NCBI RefSeq assembly: GCF_019511445.1
Contig: NZ_JAEUAN010000034.1
Span: forward strand, 1-46,900
Reading direction: 5' to 3'
Origin: Aliirhizobium wenxiniae
Lineage (GTDB): Bacteria > Pseudomonadota > Alphaproteobacteria > Rhizobiales > Rhizobiaceae
DNA length: 46,900 nt
The position numbers were made by a program, and so were the translations under genes. Below the pieces are notes generated by a model that saw only the letters and a list, made by a program, of their open reading frames with translations, was not told the origin of the DNA and did not search any database. Below, one piece after another: positions 38,653 to 46,900 of this stretch (within the stretch, counting starts at the first letter, position 1; each line of letters begins with the position of its first letter).

Positions 38653-39038
38653 ATCTTTATGCCTCAGCTTTCCGATATGTACGCCGTACTATTCTGCCCA
38701 TGACAGAATGATGACACTATATTTACGCGTGGATCGTGTGCCGCTCGACCGCGCCCGACCGGTTTGCTAAATTTCGAAGAAAGACGATCCGGACAGGCAC
38801 GAAACGCGCGCTGTTACCACGGTAAGCTGGCGCCAACAATGCGGTCGGCGAGACCGTGTGAGCGTGACGCGCTTCCCTGCCAAAAGGAGGGACGCACTTT
38901 GAAGCAGCGTCTCAATCTGTAACCTGCTCAGTCAAAAAGTCTTTACGATCATTGATATTTTCGGCTGGCCTTAACGCTTCGGCCGATGCTTGAACTGACG
39001 TTGCGAAGAAGCCCGCGATTTCGAATGCTTCTCTTCCA
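38653..39038. other. Intergenic region, 386 bases
   Basis: No gene is supported. A TTCTG-N7-CAGAA repeat lies near 38693-38709. AGGAGG at about 38886 precedes a seven-codon frame (TTG AAG CAG CGT CTC AAT CTG TAA), possibly a leader peptide for the downstream kinase. Confidence 0.35.
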
Positions 39039-40856
39039 TTGACCGTCTGCTGCACCATATATGTCTGCTACCCGGCCGAGGATCTCATTCTGCAAAATTC
39101 CGCTACCCTTGATAAGGCCCTGGCATGGTCCATTGCAAACCGCTTTTCGTTGTCGCGTCAGTTCGCAATCGTGGCCGTGGCTGTGTTCGTGGTTGGCCTC
39201 GTCAGAGGTCTTTTCATCACGGAGCTTGTGCCGTGGCTTTTCTTCATACCCGTGATCATCGCAAGCGCTCTGTTGTTGAGCCGCGACGCCGGGATTTTCG
39301 CAAGCGTGCTTGCGACGATTGTCGCGGGCTTCACGATTGGAAACTCCGACCACGCGTTCTGGATGACCGGCCCGCAATGGGCGGGCAGCATTCTGTTCCT
39401 TCTTGTGGTGCTGGGACTTGCCGTTCTGGTGGGAGAGCTGCGCTACACGTTCACGCGCAACCGGGGTCTAACGGAAACGAATGCCGAGACCAATATTTTG
39501 CTCGGGGAGCGAGAGGCCTTTTTGGCTAGTGTGCTCGCGAGCTCGACTGACTGTATCAAGGTGCTTGATCTGGATGGACGGCTGACCTTCATGTCCGAGG
39601 GTGGACAAAAGGTTATGGAAGTGAGCGATTTCAATGCAATCTCCGGATGTCCGTGGCCTATTTTCTGGAATGGTGCGGGCAACGTCCAGGCTGAAGCGGC
39701 AGTCAAGGCCGCCAGGGAAGGAAGGTCCAGCAGCTTCATTGCCAGGGCAAGTACTATGGGAGGGACCGAGAAGTGGTGGGATGTGGCGGTTAGCCCGATC
39801 CTAGGTGCTGACAGCCAGCCGAAGCAAATTCTTTCGGTCTCCCGCGATATTACAGCGTCACGCTACAACGAAGAGCAACATCGCCAGCTTAGCCGGATTG
39901 TCGAAACAACGACGGATTTCGTTGGCATGGCCGATCTGGACGGTGTCGTATACTTCCTCAACGACGCCGCCCTCAACATGGTCGGACTGTCGAGGGAGCG
40001 GTTGGGCGGGGTGCATGTCACGGATTTCTTCCCGCCGGACGATGCCTCGCAGGTGGAAAAGGAAGTCCTTCCCGCCGTTGCGGAGAAGGGGCACTGGATC
40101 GGTGAGCTGTCGTTTCGGCACTTCGTGACGGGTCAGCTCATACCGGTTCTGTACAACGTATTCCCAGTGACCGATACCGATGGCAAGCTCGTCGGCTATG
40201 GCACGGTCACCCGCGACTTCACAGAACGAAAAAACGCCGAGGCGCGACAGCGTCTGCTGAATGACGAACTGAGCCACAGGCTCAAGAACGTCTTGTCGGT
40301 AGTCCAGTCTGTCGCATCACAAACCCTCAGGCAATCGCAAGACCTTGCTTCTGCAAACACCGCGTTGATGTCGCGGCTCGTCGCGCTTGGAGAGGCTGCA
40401 AGTGTTCTGACGGCAAACGAGTGGTCGTCGGCCGGAATCCGCCAGCTTGTCCGCACCGTGCTTGGACATCACGCCGATATTGGCGACCGCATCATCATTG
40501 ACGGACCCGAGCTTGTCTTGCATCCGCAGGCCGCAATGGCATTTGCACTCGCGCTCCATGAACTTGCCACGAACGCGGCGAAGTATGGCGCTTTGTCGAA
40601 CGAGACCGGAAAAGTACGCTTGACCTGGTCTGCTGGCGAGGCTGATGACGGAAATGGACCGAGACTGAAGCTGTTGTGGGAAGAGGTTGGTGGGCCGCCG
40701 GTTCAGCCACCCTCTCGCCGAGGCTTCGGTTCAACGATGATCGAAAGATCGCTGAGAGCCTATTTTAAAGGCGAAGCAAAGCTCGAGTACCGGGCTGAAG
40801 GTCTCCGTTTTGAAATTGATTGTCCGCTTGAGGCGGCTGGAAGTCTGGAAAGCTGA
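39039..40856 (+). CDS. Membrane HWE histidine kinase with DUF4118-like and two PAS domains
   Basis: The start is unsure: a TTG at 39039 opens the frame with no clear Shine-Dalgarno, and TTG 39109 is possible. Four membrane segments follow at about 42-140 (a DUF4118-like membrane module), then PAS domains at about 160-275 and 280-395. The kinase core has LNDELSHRLKNVLSVVQSVA with the phospho-His, LHELATNAAKYGAL and LLWEEVGGP (WxE), all intact. It is two bases upstream of a response regulator gene, its likely partner. Confidence 0.88.
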   Translation: MTVCCTIYVCYPAEDLILQNSATLDKALAWSIANRFSLSRQFAIVAVAVFVVGLVRGLFITELVPWLFFIPVIIASALLLSRDAGIFASVLATIVAGFTIGNSDHAFWMTGPQWAGSILFLLVVLGLAVLVGELRYTFTRNRGLTETNAETNILLGEREAFLASVLASSTDCIKVLDLDGRLTFMSEGGQKVMEVSDFNAISGCPWPIFWNGAGNVQAEAAVKAAREGRSSSFIARASTMGGTEKWWDVAVSPILGADSQPKQILSVSRDITASRYNEEQHRQLSRIVETTTDFVGMADLDGVVYFLNDAALNMVGLSRERLGGVHVTDFFPPDDASQVEKEVLPAVAEKGHWIGELSFRHFVTGQLIPVLYNVFPVTDTDGKLVGYGTVTRDFTERKNAEARQRLLNDELSHRLKNVLSVVQSVASQTLRQSQDLASANTALMSRLVALGEAASVLTANEWSSAGIRQLVRTVLGHHADIGDRIIIDGPELVLHPQAAMAFALALHELATNAAKYGALSNETGKVRLTWSAGEADDGNGPRLKLLWEEVGGPPVQPPSRRGFGSTMIERSLRAYFKGEAKLEYRAEGLRFEIDCPLEAAGSLES

Positions 40857-40858
40857 AT

Positions 40859-41239
40859 ATGGGGCAGAGTAAACCGTTCAACACCCATTCGATCCTCATC
40901 GTCGACGACGAGGCGATCCTGCGGTTCGACCTTGCGGACTTTTTCATGGACGCTGGTTACCATGTCTACGATGCTGCTGACGCGGACGAGGCCATCGCCA
41001 TTCTTGAGGCACACGATTCGATCCGTATTGTTCTAACAGATGTCCAGATGCCTGGTTCAATGGACGGGCTGAAACTGGCACACTATATCCGCGACCGTTA
41101 CCCGCCGACCGTACTTCTGGTCACGTCCGGTATGCGAAAAATCGAACTGGACGAAATGCCGGAAAACAGCCTGTTCATCACGAAGCCGTTCGATCCAAAT
41201 CGCTTGCTCAAGCACATCGAGGAGATCGCCAGAACGTAA
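40859..41239 (+). CDS. Single-domain response regulator paired with HWE kinase
   Basis: The ATG is two bases after the kinase stop, so the two form an operon. The 126 residues are one receiver: ILIVDDEAILRFDLADFF, phospho-Asp in VLTDVQMPGSMDG, Thr in LVTSGM and Lys in FITKPFD. No output domain is present. It should take phosphate from the 39039 kinase and may pass it on or act as a sink. The MPGSMDGLKLA motif is shared with the 22348 receiver. Confidence 0.9.
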   Translation: MGQSKPFNTHSILIVDDEAILRFDLADFFMDAGYHVYDAADADEAIAILEAHDSIRIVLTDVQMPGSMDGLKLAHYIRDRYPPTVLLVTSGMRKIELDEMPENSLFITKPFDPNRLLKHIEEIART

Positions 41240-41432
41240 TGACCAAACGGTCTCTCTTTGCCCAATTAATGGCGGTTGAGTACGGAAGGATCCGCATTTG
41301 TTACAGTCTGGCGCGGGAAGGGCCACTAAAACCTCGATTAGCGCTCAGCATTTGAGACGAGACAGAGGCGGGCCTGTCGATCTGGAGAACGTTTCGAATG
41401 GCTTTTGCCGCGTGTGCAGCCGACCGGGTGCC

Positions 41433-41795
41433 TCAGATCTCGGTCAGCACTTTTCTGATCTTGTGCATCTCGATAGGCTTGTCGCATACAGGGATGCCAT
41501 TGAACCTCGCAGGAATGGTCGAAGCCTCATAGCCAGTGGCGAATACGAACGGAACGTTCCGCTCAATGAGCGCGGCAGCGATCGGGAACACGTCATCGCC
41601 GCCCAGGTTGACATCAAGGATCGCGCTGTCAATCTGCACCTTGCTCTCGAGGAGTTCGAACGCTGTATCGAGACGACCAGCGGCACCAACGACCACGGCA
41701 CCTTCTTGCTCGAGCTCGTTTCGCAGGTCGTTTGCGATCATGTACTCGTCTTCCACGACGAGTATGCGACGTCCATGAAGACTGTGCTCAGGCAT
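41433..41795 (-). CDS. Single-domain response regulator paired with HWE kinase
   Basis: The start overlaps the stop of the 41788 kinase by eight bases, showing coupling. The 120 residues are a receiver with ILVVEDEYMIANDLRNELEQ, phospho-Asp in AILDVNLGG, Thr in FVFATGYE and Lys in VCDKPIE. All residues for switching are present. It is the intact relative of the degenerate receiver at 31828. Output is by protein contact only. Confidence 0.9.
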   Translation of the reverse strand: MPEHSLHGRRILVVEDEYMIANDLRNELEQEGAVVVGAAGRLDTAFELLESKVQIDSAILDVNLGGDDVFPIAAALIERNVPFVFATGYEASTIPARFNGIPVCDKPIEMHKIRKVLTEI

Positions 41796-44700
41796 CCATC
41801 ATCTCCGCAATGGTCGCCGAAACCGGAACCGAGATCGTGCAATACACGCCGTCCGTTTCGAACTTGTAGGAAGTCTTCGCCCCCAGCTGATAGGGCAGTG
41901 CTTTCTCGATCAGTTCGCGTCCCTGGCCCGTGCCTTGTGGGGCGGCGTCAATTGGGGGCATGATCAATCCGGTCTCCCGCCATTCGATGTGAAGCCACGG
42001 CTTGCCGGCATCCCCGACACGCTCGAAGGACCACCGAACAAGTAACCGCCCGTTTGGTTGCATCAATGCGCCGTATTTCGAGGCGTTCGTTGCCAGCTCG
42101 TGGACGGCCATAGCCAATGTCTGAACAGTGGAGGACCGCAGACGAACACCCCTTGGCCCTTCAAGCGTAACACGCTCCGGCCCAGCACCCATCGCCGAAA
42201 ATTCCGTGCGGATCAGTTCATCGAACGTCACCCGGTTGTGTTCGTTCAGACGTGACAAAAGACCCTGGACCCTTGCGAGTGCTGCCAGGCGATCTCGGTA
42301 CCGCTCCCGGAAATCAGGAAAGTCCAGGCTCGTTCGCGCGGTCGAGTCAGCCATAGACCGGACCACGCCCATCAGATTGCGGGTCCTATGCTGCAGCTCG
42401 GCGACAAGCACCTTTTGCCGCTCCTCCCATTCCCGTCGCTCCGTGGTGTCAAGCATGGCTCCGATCATCCGCACCGGACTTCCGGCAACATCATAAAAGA
42501 AGCGGCCGTGTGCGGAGAGCCAATGAACCGAGCCGTCGGGGTGGAGTGTCCGGAATTCGTGGACGTACTCGCTGCGTGTGTCTCGGGCTTGAGCGATCGC
42601 GGCTTCCGTCTGGGCGCGATCGTCGGGGTGTATGCGCGCGACCCACGCTTCATAGCTGGGCCTGACTTCGCCGACTTGGTATCCCTCCATGCGAAAGTGC
42701 TCGTCCGACCAGGCGACGTCTCCTGTCTGCACATTCCAGTCCCAGAGCGCGAAGTTTGCGATTTCTGCGGCATTTCGCAATCTCTCCTCGCTTGTCGCCA
42801 GGAGTTCTTCAGCCGCCTTCATGGATGTAATGTCCTGGCCTATGCCTCCGATGCTGGCGATTTGGCCATTCTCGCCTCGTATCGGGAAGTCGGTGTCACG
42901 GACCCATCGGATTTCTCCGTCAGCGGGACGGCGGATGCGATACTCGAATGTCACAGGGTCGCCGCCACAGACCTGATCAATCATGGATCGAGCATGCTCC
43001 CGATCCTCGGGGACAACCAGTTTTAGCCAGTTGCGGAAGGTATCGCCCTGAAGCGCCTCCTCGCGGCTGAGCCCATAGATTTCCTCGAAAGCCGGTGTGA
43101 GATACGTCCAGGCCAACGTCTCGGCATCTCGTATCCAAAGTATGTCCTGCGAGGCCTCGCCGAACTGGCGAAGCCGCTCTTCGCTTTCACGCAAGGCTTC
43201 CTGGGCCGCGCGGCGAGCCGTGACGTCTTGCCCGATCTTCAGAAATCCGCGCTCGTCGTCGCCTTCTGAAAGTGGGACAACCTGGCCTTCTATGAACACG
43301 CGCCGGCCATCTTTGTGCAAATGCCATCTGATGTCGGCCGCGACACCGTCTCGCAAGGCAGTGTCGGCCTCGGCCTGTGGAGCCTGCTGCTCGCGATCCT
43401 CTTGGGTGAACAGGATGTCTCCCGAGCGGCCCTCGATCTCTTCCTTCGTCCAACCGAATACCGCCTGCGCGCCCGGCAGCCACTGCGTGATCTGACGATC
43501 GCAATCCATGGTGAATATGGCGTAGTCGCGTGCGCTCTCGACGATCAGGCGCAAGCGCTCCGTGCTCTCGCGCAGGGCTGCCTCGTCGCGTCTGCGTTTG
43601 GAAATATCGTTGAAGATGATCGCCACAAGGCGTTGCTCGGGACTGCCTACGCGAAATGCGTTCAGATCGTAATAGCGGTCTCCCAACTGCTTGGCAGGGG
43701 CTTTGATCCGCACGGCTTGGCCGGTCCGGGTGACTTCGCCATACGTTTTGAACCAGTACTCCTCATGCTCGGGTGCAATGTCGCGCATTCTCCGACCTAC
43801 GGGGCCAGAAATGCCGGTGTGGCGCTCGAATGCAGGATTGACTTCGACAAAAAGATAGTCGACGGCCTTACCGCTATCATCGAAGATGACCTCGATGATG
43901 CAGAAGCCTTCATCTATCCGCTCGAATAGTTCGCGATACCGCTCTTCGCTTGCCCGCAGGGCGGCTTCGGTGCGGGCTCGCTTCAGTTCAGCCCAAAGAC
44001 GCTCGGAGACCTCCTGGACGAGTGAAACTTCGTTATCGGTCCAGCGACGAGGCTCATGCTGGTGCACGCTCACGTTCATCGCCAGCGTGCCATTGACGAT
44101 CAGGGGAGGGCTGAGCAGCGCCTTGACGCCGAGTTCAGCGACAGCCGCGAGATCGGGTCTCTCGAAGGGAGGGCCTGTATTGTCGATGCGCACTGTTCGG
44201 CCGGCCCGCAGGTCGTCCAGAATATGTCCCTCGAAATCGTCTAGGCGTAAGACCGCTGGAAAGGGCGTGGCACCATCAGCAAACCACCCGTGGAAGATAT
44301 CGGCCAAGCGGTTCTTGTGGTCATACTCCGCGAACATGATCCGCGAGGCGTTCAGGCGCTCGCCCAGCATGCGGGCTGCGACCTCCATGACCGCGGTTGC
44401 ATCGGGTTGAGCCCGCATGGCGTCACCCAGTGCAAGCAAGAATGACTGACGCTCCTCGCTCGCATGGAGTGCCTTCTGCGCCTCACGCAAATCATCTGCT
44501 TCGCCTTCCGCCTCCACCTGACGGGTGATGTCGGCCCATGAGAGGAAATGGTGGATCGTATCGCCTGCACCGTCCTTGAAGGCGCTGAGGAGAACAGTCG
44601 CCACGAAGCGGCGGCCGTCCTTTGCATATTGAACGGTCTCGACCACGCCGTCCTGATCATTCTTCAAAATGGTCCGGAATCGCTCGGCGTCGTCCGGGTC

Positions 44701-44976
44701 CGTGCCCGTTCCGTTCATGAAGTAAGGCTGCTGCCCAAGCACCTCATCCATGCGGTAGCCGCTGAGATCAAGAAATGACTGATTCACAAAAACGATAGGA
44801 TTGCCGGGCAATGTCGGATCGGTCAGCACCATGGCCATGCGTGTGGCGCGGACTGCCTCAACGAACACGCCGCCGCGCTGCCGCAGCTCGTCGATCCTCG
44901 CCTCCACCCGGTCGCGAGCCTCCGTGCCTGGCTTATCCTGTTCGAACGCGTTGTCCGATCGCGGGTGATCGCTCAT
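41788..44976 (-). CDS. Large multi-PAS/GAF HWE histidine kinase with LOV-like first domain
   Basis: ATG at 44976 follows GAGGAG. The 1062 residues hold a LOV-like PAS at about 42-155, a GAF domain at 175-335, four PAS domains (about 345-855) and an HWE core with VLVAELQHRTRNLMGVVRSM, HELATNASKYGAL and IEWRETG. In the first PAS (NPIVFVNQSFLDLSGY) the LOV cysteine motif RNCRFLQG is replaced by QQPYFMNG, so no flavin-Cys photochemistry is expected. No membrane segment. It is coupled to the receiver at 41433. Confidence 0.92.
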   Translation of the reverse strand: MSDHPRSDNAFEQDKPGTEARDRVEARIDELRQRGGVFVEAVRATRMAMVLTDPTLPGNPIVFVNQSFLDLSGYRMDEVLGQQPYFMNGTGTDPDDAERFRTILKNDQDGVVETVQYAKDGRRFVATVLLSAFKDGAGDTIHHFLSWADITRQVEAEGEADDLREAQKALHASEERQSFLLALGDAMRAQPDATAVMEVAARMLGERLNASRIMFAEYDHKNRLADIFHGWFADGATPFPAVLRLDDFEGHILDDLRAGRTVRIDNTGPPFERPDLAAVAELGVKALLSPPLIVNGTLAMNVSVHQHEPRRWTDNEVSLVQEVSERLWAELKRARTEAALRASEERYRELFERIDEGFCIIEVIFDDSGKAVDYLFVEVNPAFERHTGISGPVGRRMRDIAPEHEEYWFKTYGEVTRTGQAVRIKAPAKQLGDRYYDLNAFRVGSPEQRLVAIIFNDISKRRRDEAALRESTERLRLIVESARDYAIFTMDCDRQITQWLPGAQAVFGWTKEEIEGRSGDILFTQEDREQQAPQAEADTALRDGVAADIRWHLHKDGRRVFIEGQVVPLSEGDDERGFLKIGQDVTARRAAQEALRESEERLRQFGEASQDILWIRDAETLAWTYLTPAFEEIYGLSREEALQGDTFRNWLKLVVPEDREHARSMIDQVCGGDPVTFEYRIRRPADGEIRWVRDTDFPIRGENGQIASIGGIGQDITSMKAAEELLATSEERLRNAAEIANFALWDWNVQTGDVAWSDEHFRMEGYQVGEVRPSYEAWVARIHPDDRAQTEAAIAQARDTRSEYVHEFRTLHPDGSVHWLSAHGRFFYDVAGSPVRMIGAMLDTTERREWEERQKVLVAELQHRTRNLMGVVRSMADSTARTSLDFPDFRERYRDRLAALARVQGLLSRLNEHNRVTFDELIRTEFSAMGAGPERVTLEGPRGVRLRSSTVQTLAMAVHELATNASKYGALMQPNGRLLVRWSFERVGDAGKPWLHIEWRETGLIMPPIDAAPQGTGQGRELIEKALPYQLGAKTSYKFETDGVYCTISVPVSATIAEMMDA

Positions 44977-45439
44977 CGGCAGCTCTCCTCTTCGTTATGG
45001 CTGCCTAACTGCCGACGGCGTCGGCGGTTCAAAATCACGATTATCGGGAGTTGAGGCTATAGAATTGGCGCTGCCATGCATACCATGTTTCGGATGGGGA
45101 AGATTTTTTGCGGCCACGGCGCGTGAGCCAGGTTTATTGCGATTGGTTCGACCGGCAGCCTTGAGCCAAGGGCTCCAAGGCAGCCGCACTTTAAGATCGC
45201 CAGGCCAATGCCGAACCCTCTTAAGTTAGAGTTCTTTCTTGAGAAACATGCAAAGTCCTCTCCATCGAGAAATTCCATGCCTATTAATAGAATGACAAAT
45301 TCAGACGAGCGCGGTTCCGACTTTTCCGCCTTCGATGGCTTTCGTCCAATTTGGCTCCGGCAAATGAGGCAAATTTTTTCCGATAATGGAACTACGTGAT
45401 CTTGGGTTTGTTCGCGGCTGTCCATTGGAGGTTACGGAC
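44977..45439. other. Intergenic region, 463 bases
   Basis: No gene is supported; the frames at 45057-45425 (minus) and 45208-45399 (plus) do not look like protein. The right end carries the EcfG-type promoter at 45388-45412. Confidence 0.4.
45388..45412 (+). promoter_or_regulatory. EcfG-type promoter of the 45440 gene
   Basis: GGAAC (45388-45392), 16 bases, TGTT (45409-45412). Transcription would start about 20 bases before the ATG, with GGAGG between, the same geometry as at 31274 and 36724. Confidence 0.6.
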
Positions 45440-45625
45440 ATGACCCAGCAAGAATTACGCGACGCGTGTTTCGCATACGAGAACGAGCATGGCATGGAAG
45501 CTTTCTGCGATGCGATGGCTGACATTATGGCCGAGAGAATGACGCTCAAGGGTTCTATGTTTCAAGATGACGTTGACCCACTCGATGTGGCTGAACGAAT
45601 ACCTCCCGTGCCAAACTATGGTTGA
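45440..45625 (+). CDS. Small acidic hypothetical protein, 61 aa
   Basis: ATG at 45440 follows GGAGG. The protein begins MTQQELRDACFAYENEHGME and has FCDAMADIMAERMTLKG and a VDPLDVAERIPPVP end. It is acidic and probably helical. It lies behind an EcfG-type promoter, so expression in general stress is expected. No family is recognised. The next feature downstream is the cut leader element and the IS. Confidence 0.65.
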   Translation: MTQQELRDACFAYENEHGMEAFCDAMADIMAERMTLKGSMFQDDVDPLDVAERIPPVPNYG

Positions 45626-45738
45626 CTGTGGCCTAGCCCTTCGAGCAGTAGGATGCGCAGCAGCACAGCTTACCTGAGTTGGTATCACGATTTGTTAATG
45701 GTCTGGACTCCTCAATCCTGAGGCGTACTATTCAGCCA

Positions 45739-45789
45739 TTACCACCAAATGGTCCGTAGGCGGTGGTGACTAAGGGTCAAGACGTGCTC
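45739..45789 (+). promoter_or_regulatory. Structured leader, copy 3, truncated by IS21
   Basis: TTACCACC (45739-45746) pairs with GGTGGTGA (45762-45769) and the loop holds CGTAGGC (GTAGGC at 45756-45761). The sequence matches copies 1 and 2 up to ACGTGCTC (45782-45789) and then departs. The CCGCCTGC half, which would make the pseudoknot, and the downstream gene are missing because the IS starts there. Confidence 0.6.
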
Positions 45790-45797
45790 TTGTGTAG

Positions 45798-45886
45798 ATT
45801 CCGATGATTCACCGGACGGCATTCCGATCAAAAAACGGACGCGATTCCGAGAATTAACCGGACGCGATTCCGATTTGATACCGGAC
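45798..45886 (+). repeat. Four tandem 23-bp terminal repeats of the IS21 element
   Basis: ATTCCGA-N6/7-ACCGGACG occurs at 45798, 45821, 45844 and 45867, exactly 23 bases apart, with small differences (second copy has ACGGACG, last ends CCGGACAG). IS21 elements carry such repeats at their ends as transposase-binding sites. Confidence 0.85.
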
Positions 45887-45960
45887 AGTTTTTCAACGTA
45901 AGCAGTGCCCCTGGGTCAGCAACCTTGGCATGCATTTCCTTTCGAACGTTAGGAGATGGC

Positions 45961-46900
45961 ATGTCGAAGAGACGAAGGCTGACCATGAGACAACTACGAC
46001 ATTTGCTTCGACTGCGATCAGACGGCGTGAGCGTTCGCGATATTGCCGATCTGCTCGGGATTGCCCGCAGCACGGTGCAAGACGGGATCGGGCGAGCTGC
46101 GACTGCAGGGCTGTCCTGGCCTTTGCCCGCCGATCTGACTGACGACGTCCTGGAAGGCAAACTTTTTGCCCGGCAAGGCACCAAACAAGGGTTACGGCGA
46201 CTACCAGAGCCGGATTGGAGCGTCGTTGCGGTCGAGCTGAAGAAGCCCGGCGTGACGCTGACGATCCTGTGGGAGGAATATCGGGCCGTCCATCCTGATG
46301 GCTACGGCTTCAGTCGGTTCTGCGACCTGTTCCGCGGCTTTGAGCGGCGTCTGACGCCCACGATGCGGCAGGTCCACATTGCTGGCGACAAGGTGTTCGT
46401 CGATTATTCCGGCAAGAAGCTGCCTATCGTCGATCGCAAGACCGGCGAGATCCGCGAGGCGGAGATCTTTGTCGGCGTGCTCGGCGCATCAAGCTATGCC
46501 TTTGCAGAAGCCACCTGGACCCAGACCCTGCCGGACTGGATCGGCTCGCACGTGCGCATGTTCGCCTTCTTCGGCGGCGTGCCCCGCCTGATCGTACCGG
46601 ATAATCTGAAGTCCGGCGTCAACAAGGCGAGCTTCTACGACCCGGAGATCAATCGCAGCTACGGCACCATGGCCGCCTACTACGGCATCGGTGTCCTCCC
46701 CGCGCGACCGAAGCGGCCGAAAGACAAGCCAAAAGTCGAGGCCGGCGTACGTTTCGCCCAGAGCTGCATTCTCGGCCGGATGCGCAATCAGACCTTCTTC
46801 TCGCTGGAGGAAGCCAATGCCGCCATCCGCGGAGCCGTCGAGCGGATCAACACGCACGTCATGAAGCGGTTGGGCCAAACCCGCCAGGAGATATTCGAGA
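45961..46900 (+). CDS. istA: IS21-family transposase IstA, 3' end outside window
   Basis: ATG at 45961 opens a frame that runs off the right edge after 313 codons. The protein starts MSKRRRLTMRQLRHLLRLRS, with a helix-turn-helix (SVRDIADLLGIARSTVQDGI), then a DDE core: Asp in VFVDYSGKKL, Asp in IVPDNLKSGV and Glu in KPKVEAGVRF. IS21 IstA works with the ATPase IstB, which should follow downstream. No frameshift is seen in the part present, so it may be active. Confidence 0.92.
   Translation, partial: MSKRRRLTMRQLRHLLRLRSDGVSVRDIADLLGIARSTVQDGIGRAATAGLSWPLPADLTDDVLEGKLFARQGTKQGLRRLPEPDWSVVAVELKKPGVTLTILWEEYRAVHPDGYGFSRFCDLFRGFERRLTPTMRQVHIAGDKVFVDYSGKKLPIVDRKTGEIREAEIFVGVLGASSYAFAEATWTQTLPDWIGSHVRMFAFFGGVPRLIVPDNLKSGVNKASFYDPEINRSYGTMAAYYGIGVLPARPKRPKDKPKVEAGVRFAQSCILGRMRNQTFFSLEEANAAIRGAVERINTHVMKRLGQTRQEIFE

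Larger units (their letters stand above)
45793..46900 (+). mobile_element. IS21-family insertion sequence, left part
   Basis: The element begins near 45793 (TGTAGATTCCGATG) and continues past the window end. It carries IS21-style multiple terminal repeats (45798-45886) and an istA gene. The right end, istB and target duplication are not in the window, so it cannot be said whether it is complete. It interrupts the leader element at 45739-45789. Confidence 0.85.

Noticed and set aside
45057..45425. 122-codon minus-strand ORF between the large kinase and the 45440 gene
   Set aside because: No ribosome binding site and a composition unlike protein; it also covers the EcfG-type promoter of the plus-strand gene.
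45798..45886. Regular 23-bp repeats resembling a small CRISPR array
   Set aside because: There are no spacers of constant length between the repeats; they are contiguous and sit at the IS21 end, where such repeats are expected.

Overview
The window looks like an accessory, stress- and signalling-rich region of a member of the Rhizobiaceae (Rhizobium, Agrobacterium, Ensifer or a relative). This is inferred from the moderately GC-rich coding sequence, a ROSE-type RNA thermometer before a small heat-shock gene, HWE-family histidine kinases, DUF982 and DUF2934 proteins, bS21, and general-stress (EcfG/RpoE2-type) promoters of the form GGAAC-N16-xGTT. No tRNA, rRNA, CRISPR array or replication gene was seen. 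The right end runs into an IS21-family element.

Layout. 1-9000: mostly small stress-type genes (DUF2934, DUF982, a Cys-rich microprotein, Hsp20 with thermometer, bS21) with a GlxA-type regulator divergent from an SDR oxidoreductase, a Crp/Fnr regulator, a PAS-PAS-GGDEF diguanylate cyclase, and two short proteins resembling ECF sigma region 2 (3310-3549 and 6228-6446). 9100-22800: two hybrid histidine kinases and a complete chemosensory operon on the minus strand (receiver, soluble MCP with two signalling tips, triple-CheW, CheB, CheR, CheA, STAS-like, CheY-like, CheC, hybrid kinase), with no flagellar gene beside it. 23000-27700: an arsenic island (arsR, arsN2, an arsC-like remnant, acr3, arsC, arsH on plus; an MFS exporter and a second arsR on minus, converging). 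27700-37400: small paralogous families in duplicate: two cold-shock/basic-protein modules, two SNGDRW proteins, two more DUF982 proteins, an ECF sigma factor, a third sigma-region-2-like protein and its winged-helix-like partner, mixed with decayed genes. 37400-45000: an MBL hydrolase, a chrA remnant, and HWE kinases with single-domain response regulators. 45800-46900: left end and istA of an IS21 element.

How it fits together. The right half reads as an accessory layer on the alphaproteobacterial general stress response: HWE kinases and stand-alone receivers, an ECF sigma factor, and small genes behind EcfG-type promoters (29271, 31274, 36724 on minus, 45388).

The most novel signal is a leader found three times (3624-3553 minus, 32879-32947 plus, 45739-45789 plus). 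Its hairpin stem differs between copies but keeps pairing. In the two complete copies the loop sequence GTRGGC can pair with GCCTGC just before the Shine-Dalgarno, which gives a pseudoknot. Both complete copies precede sigma-region-2-like mini-proteins that lie next to a paralogous winged-helix-like gene. The third copy is cut by the IS21 element. This may be an undescribed RNA-controlled sigma-mimic module; its function is inference.
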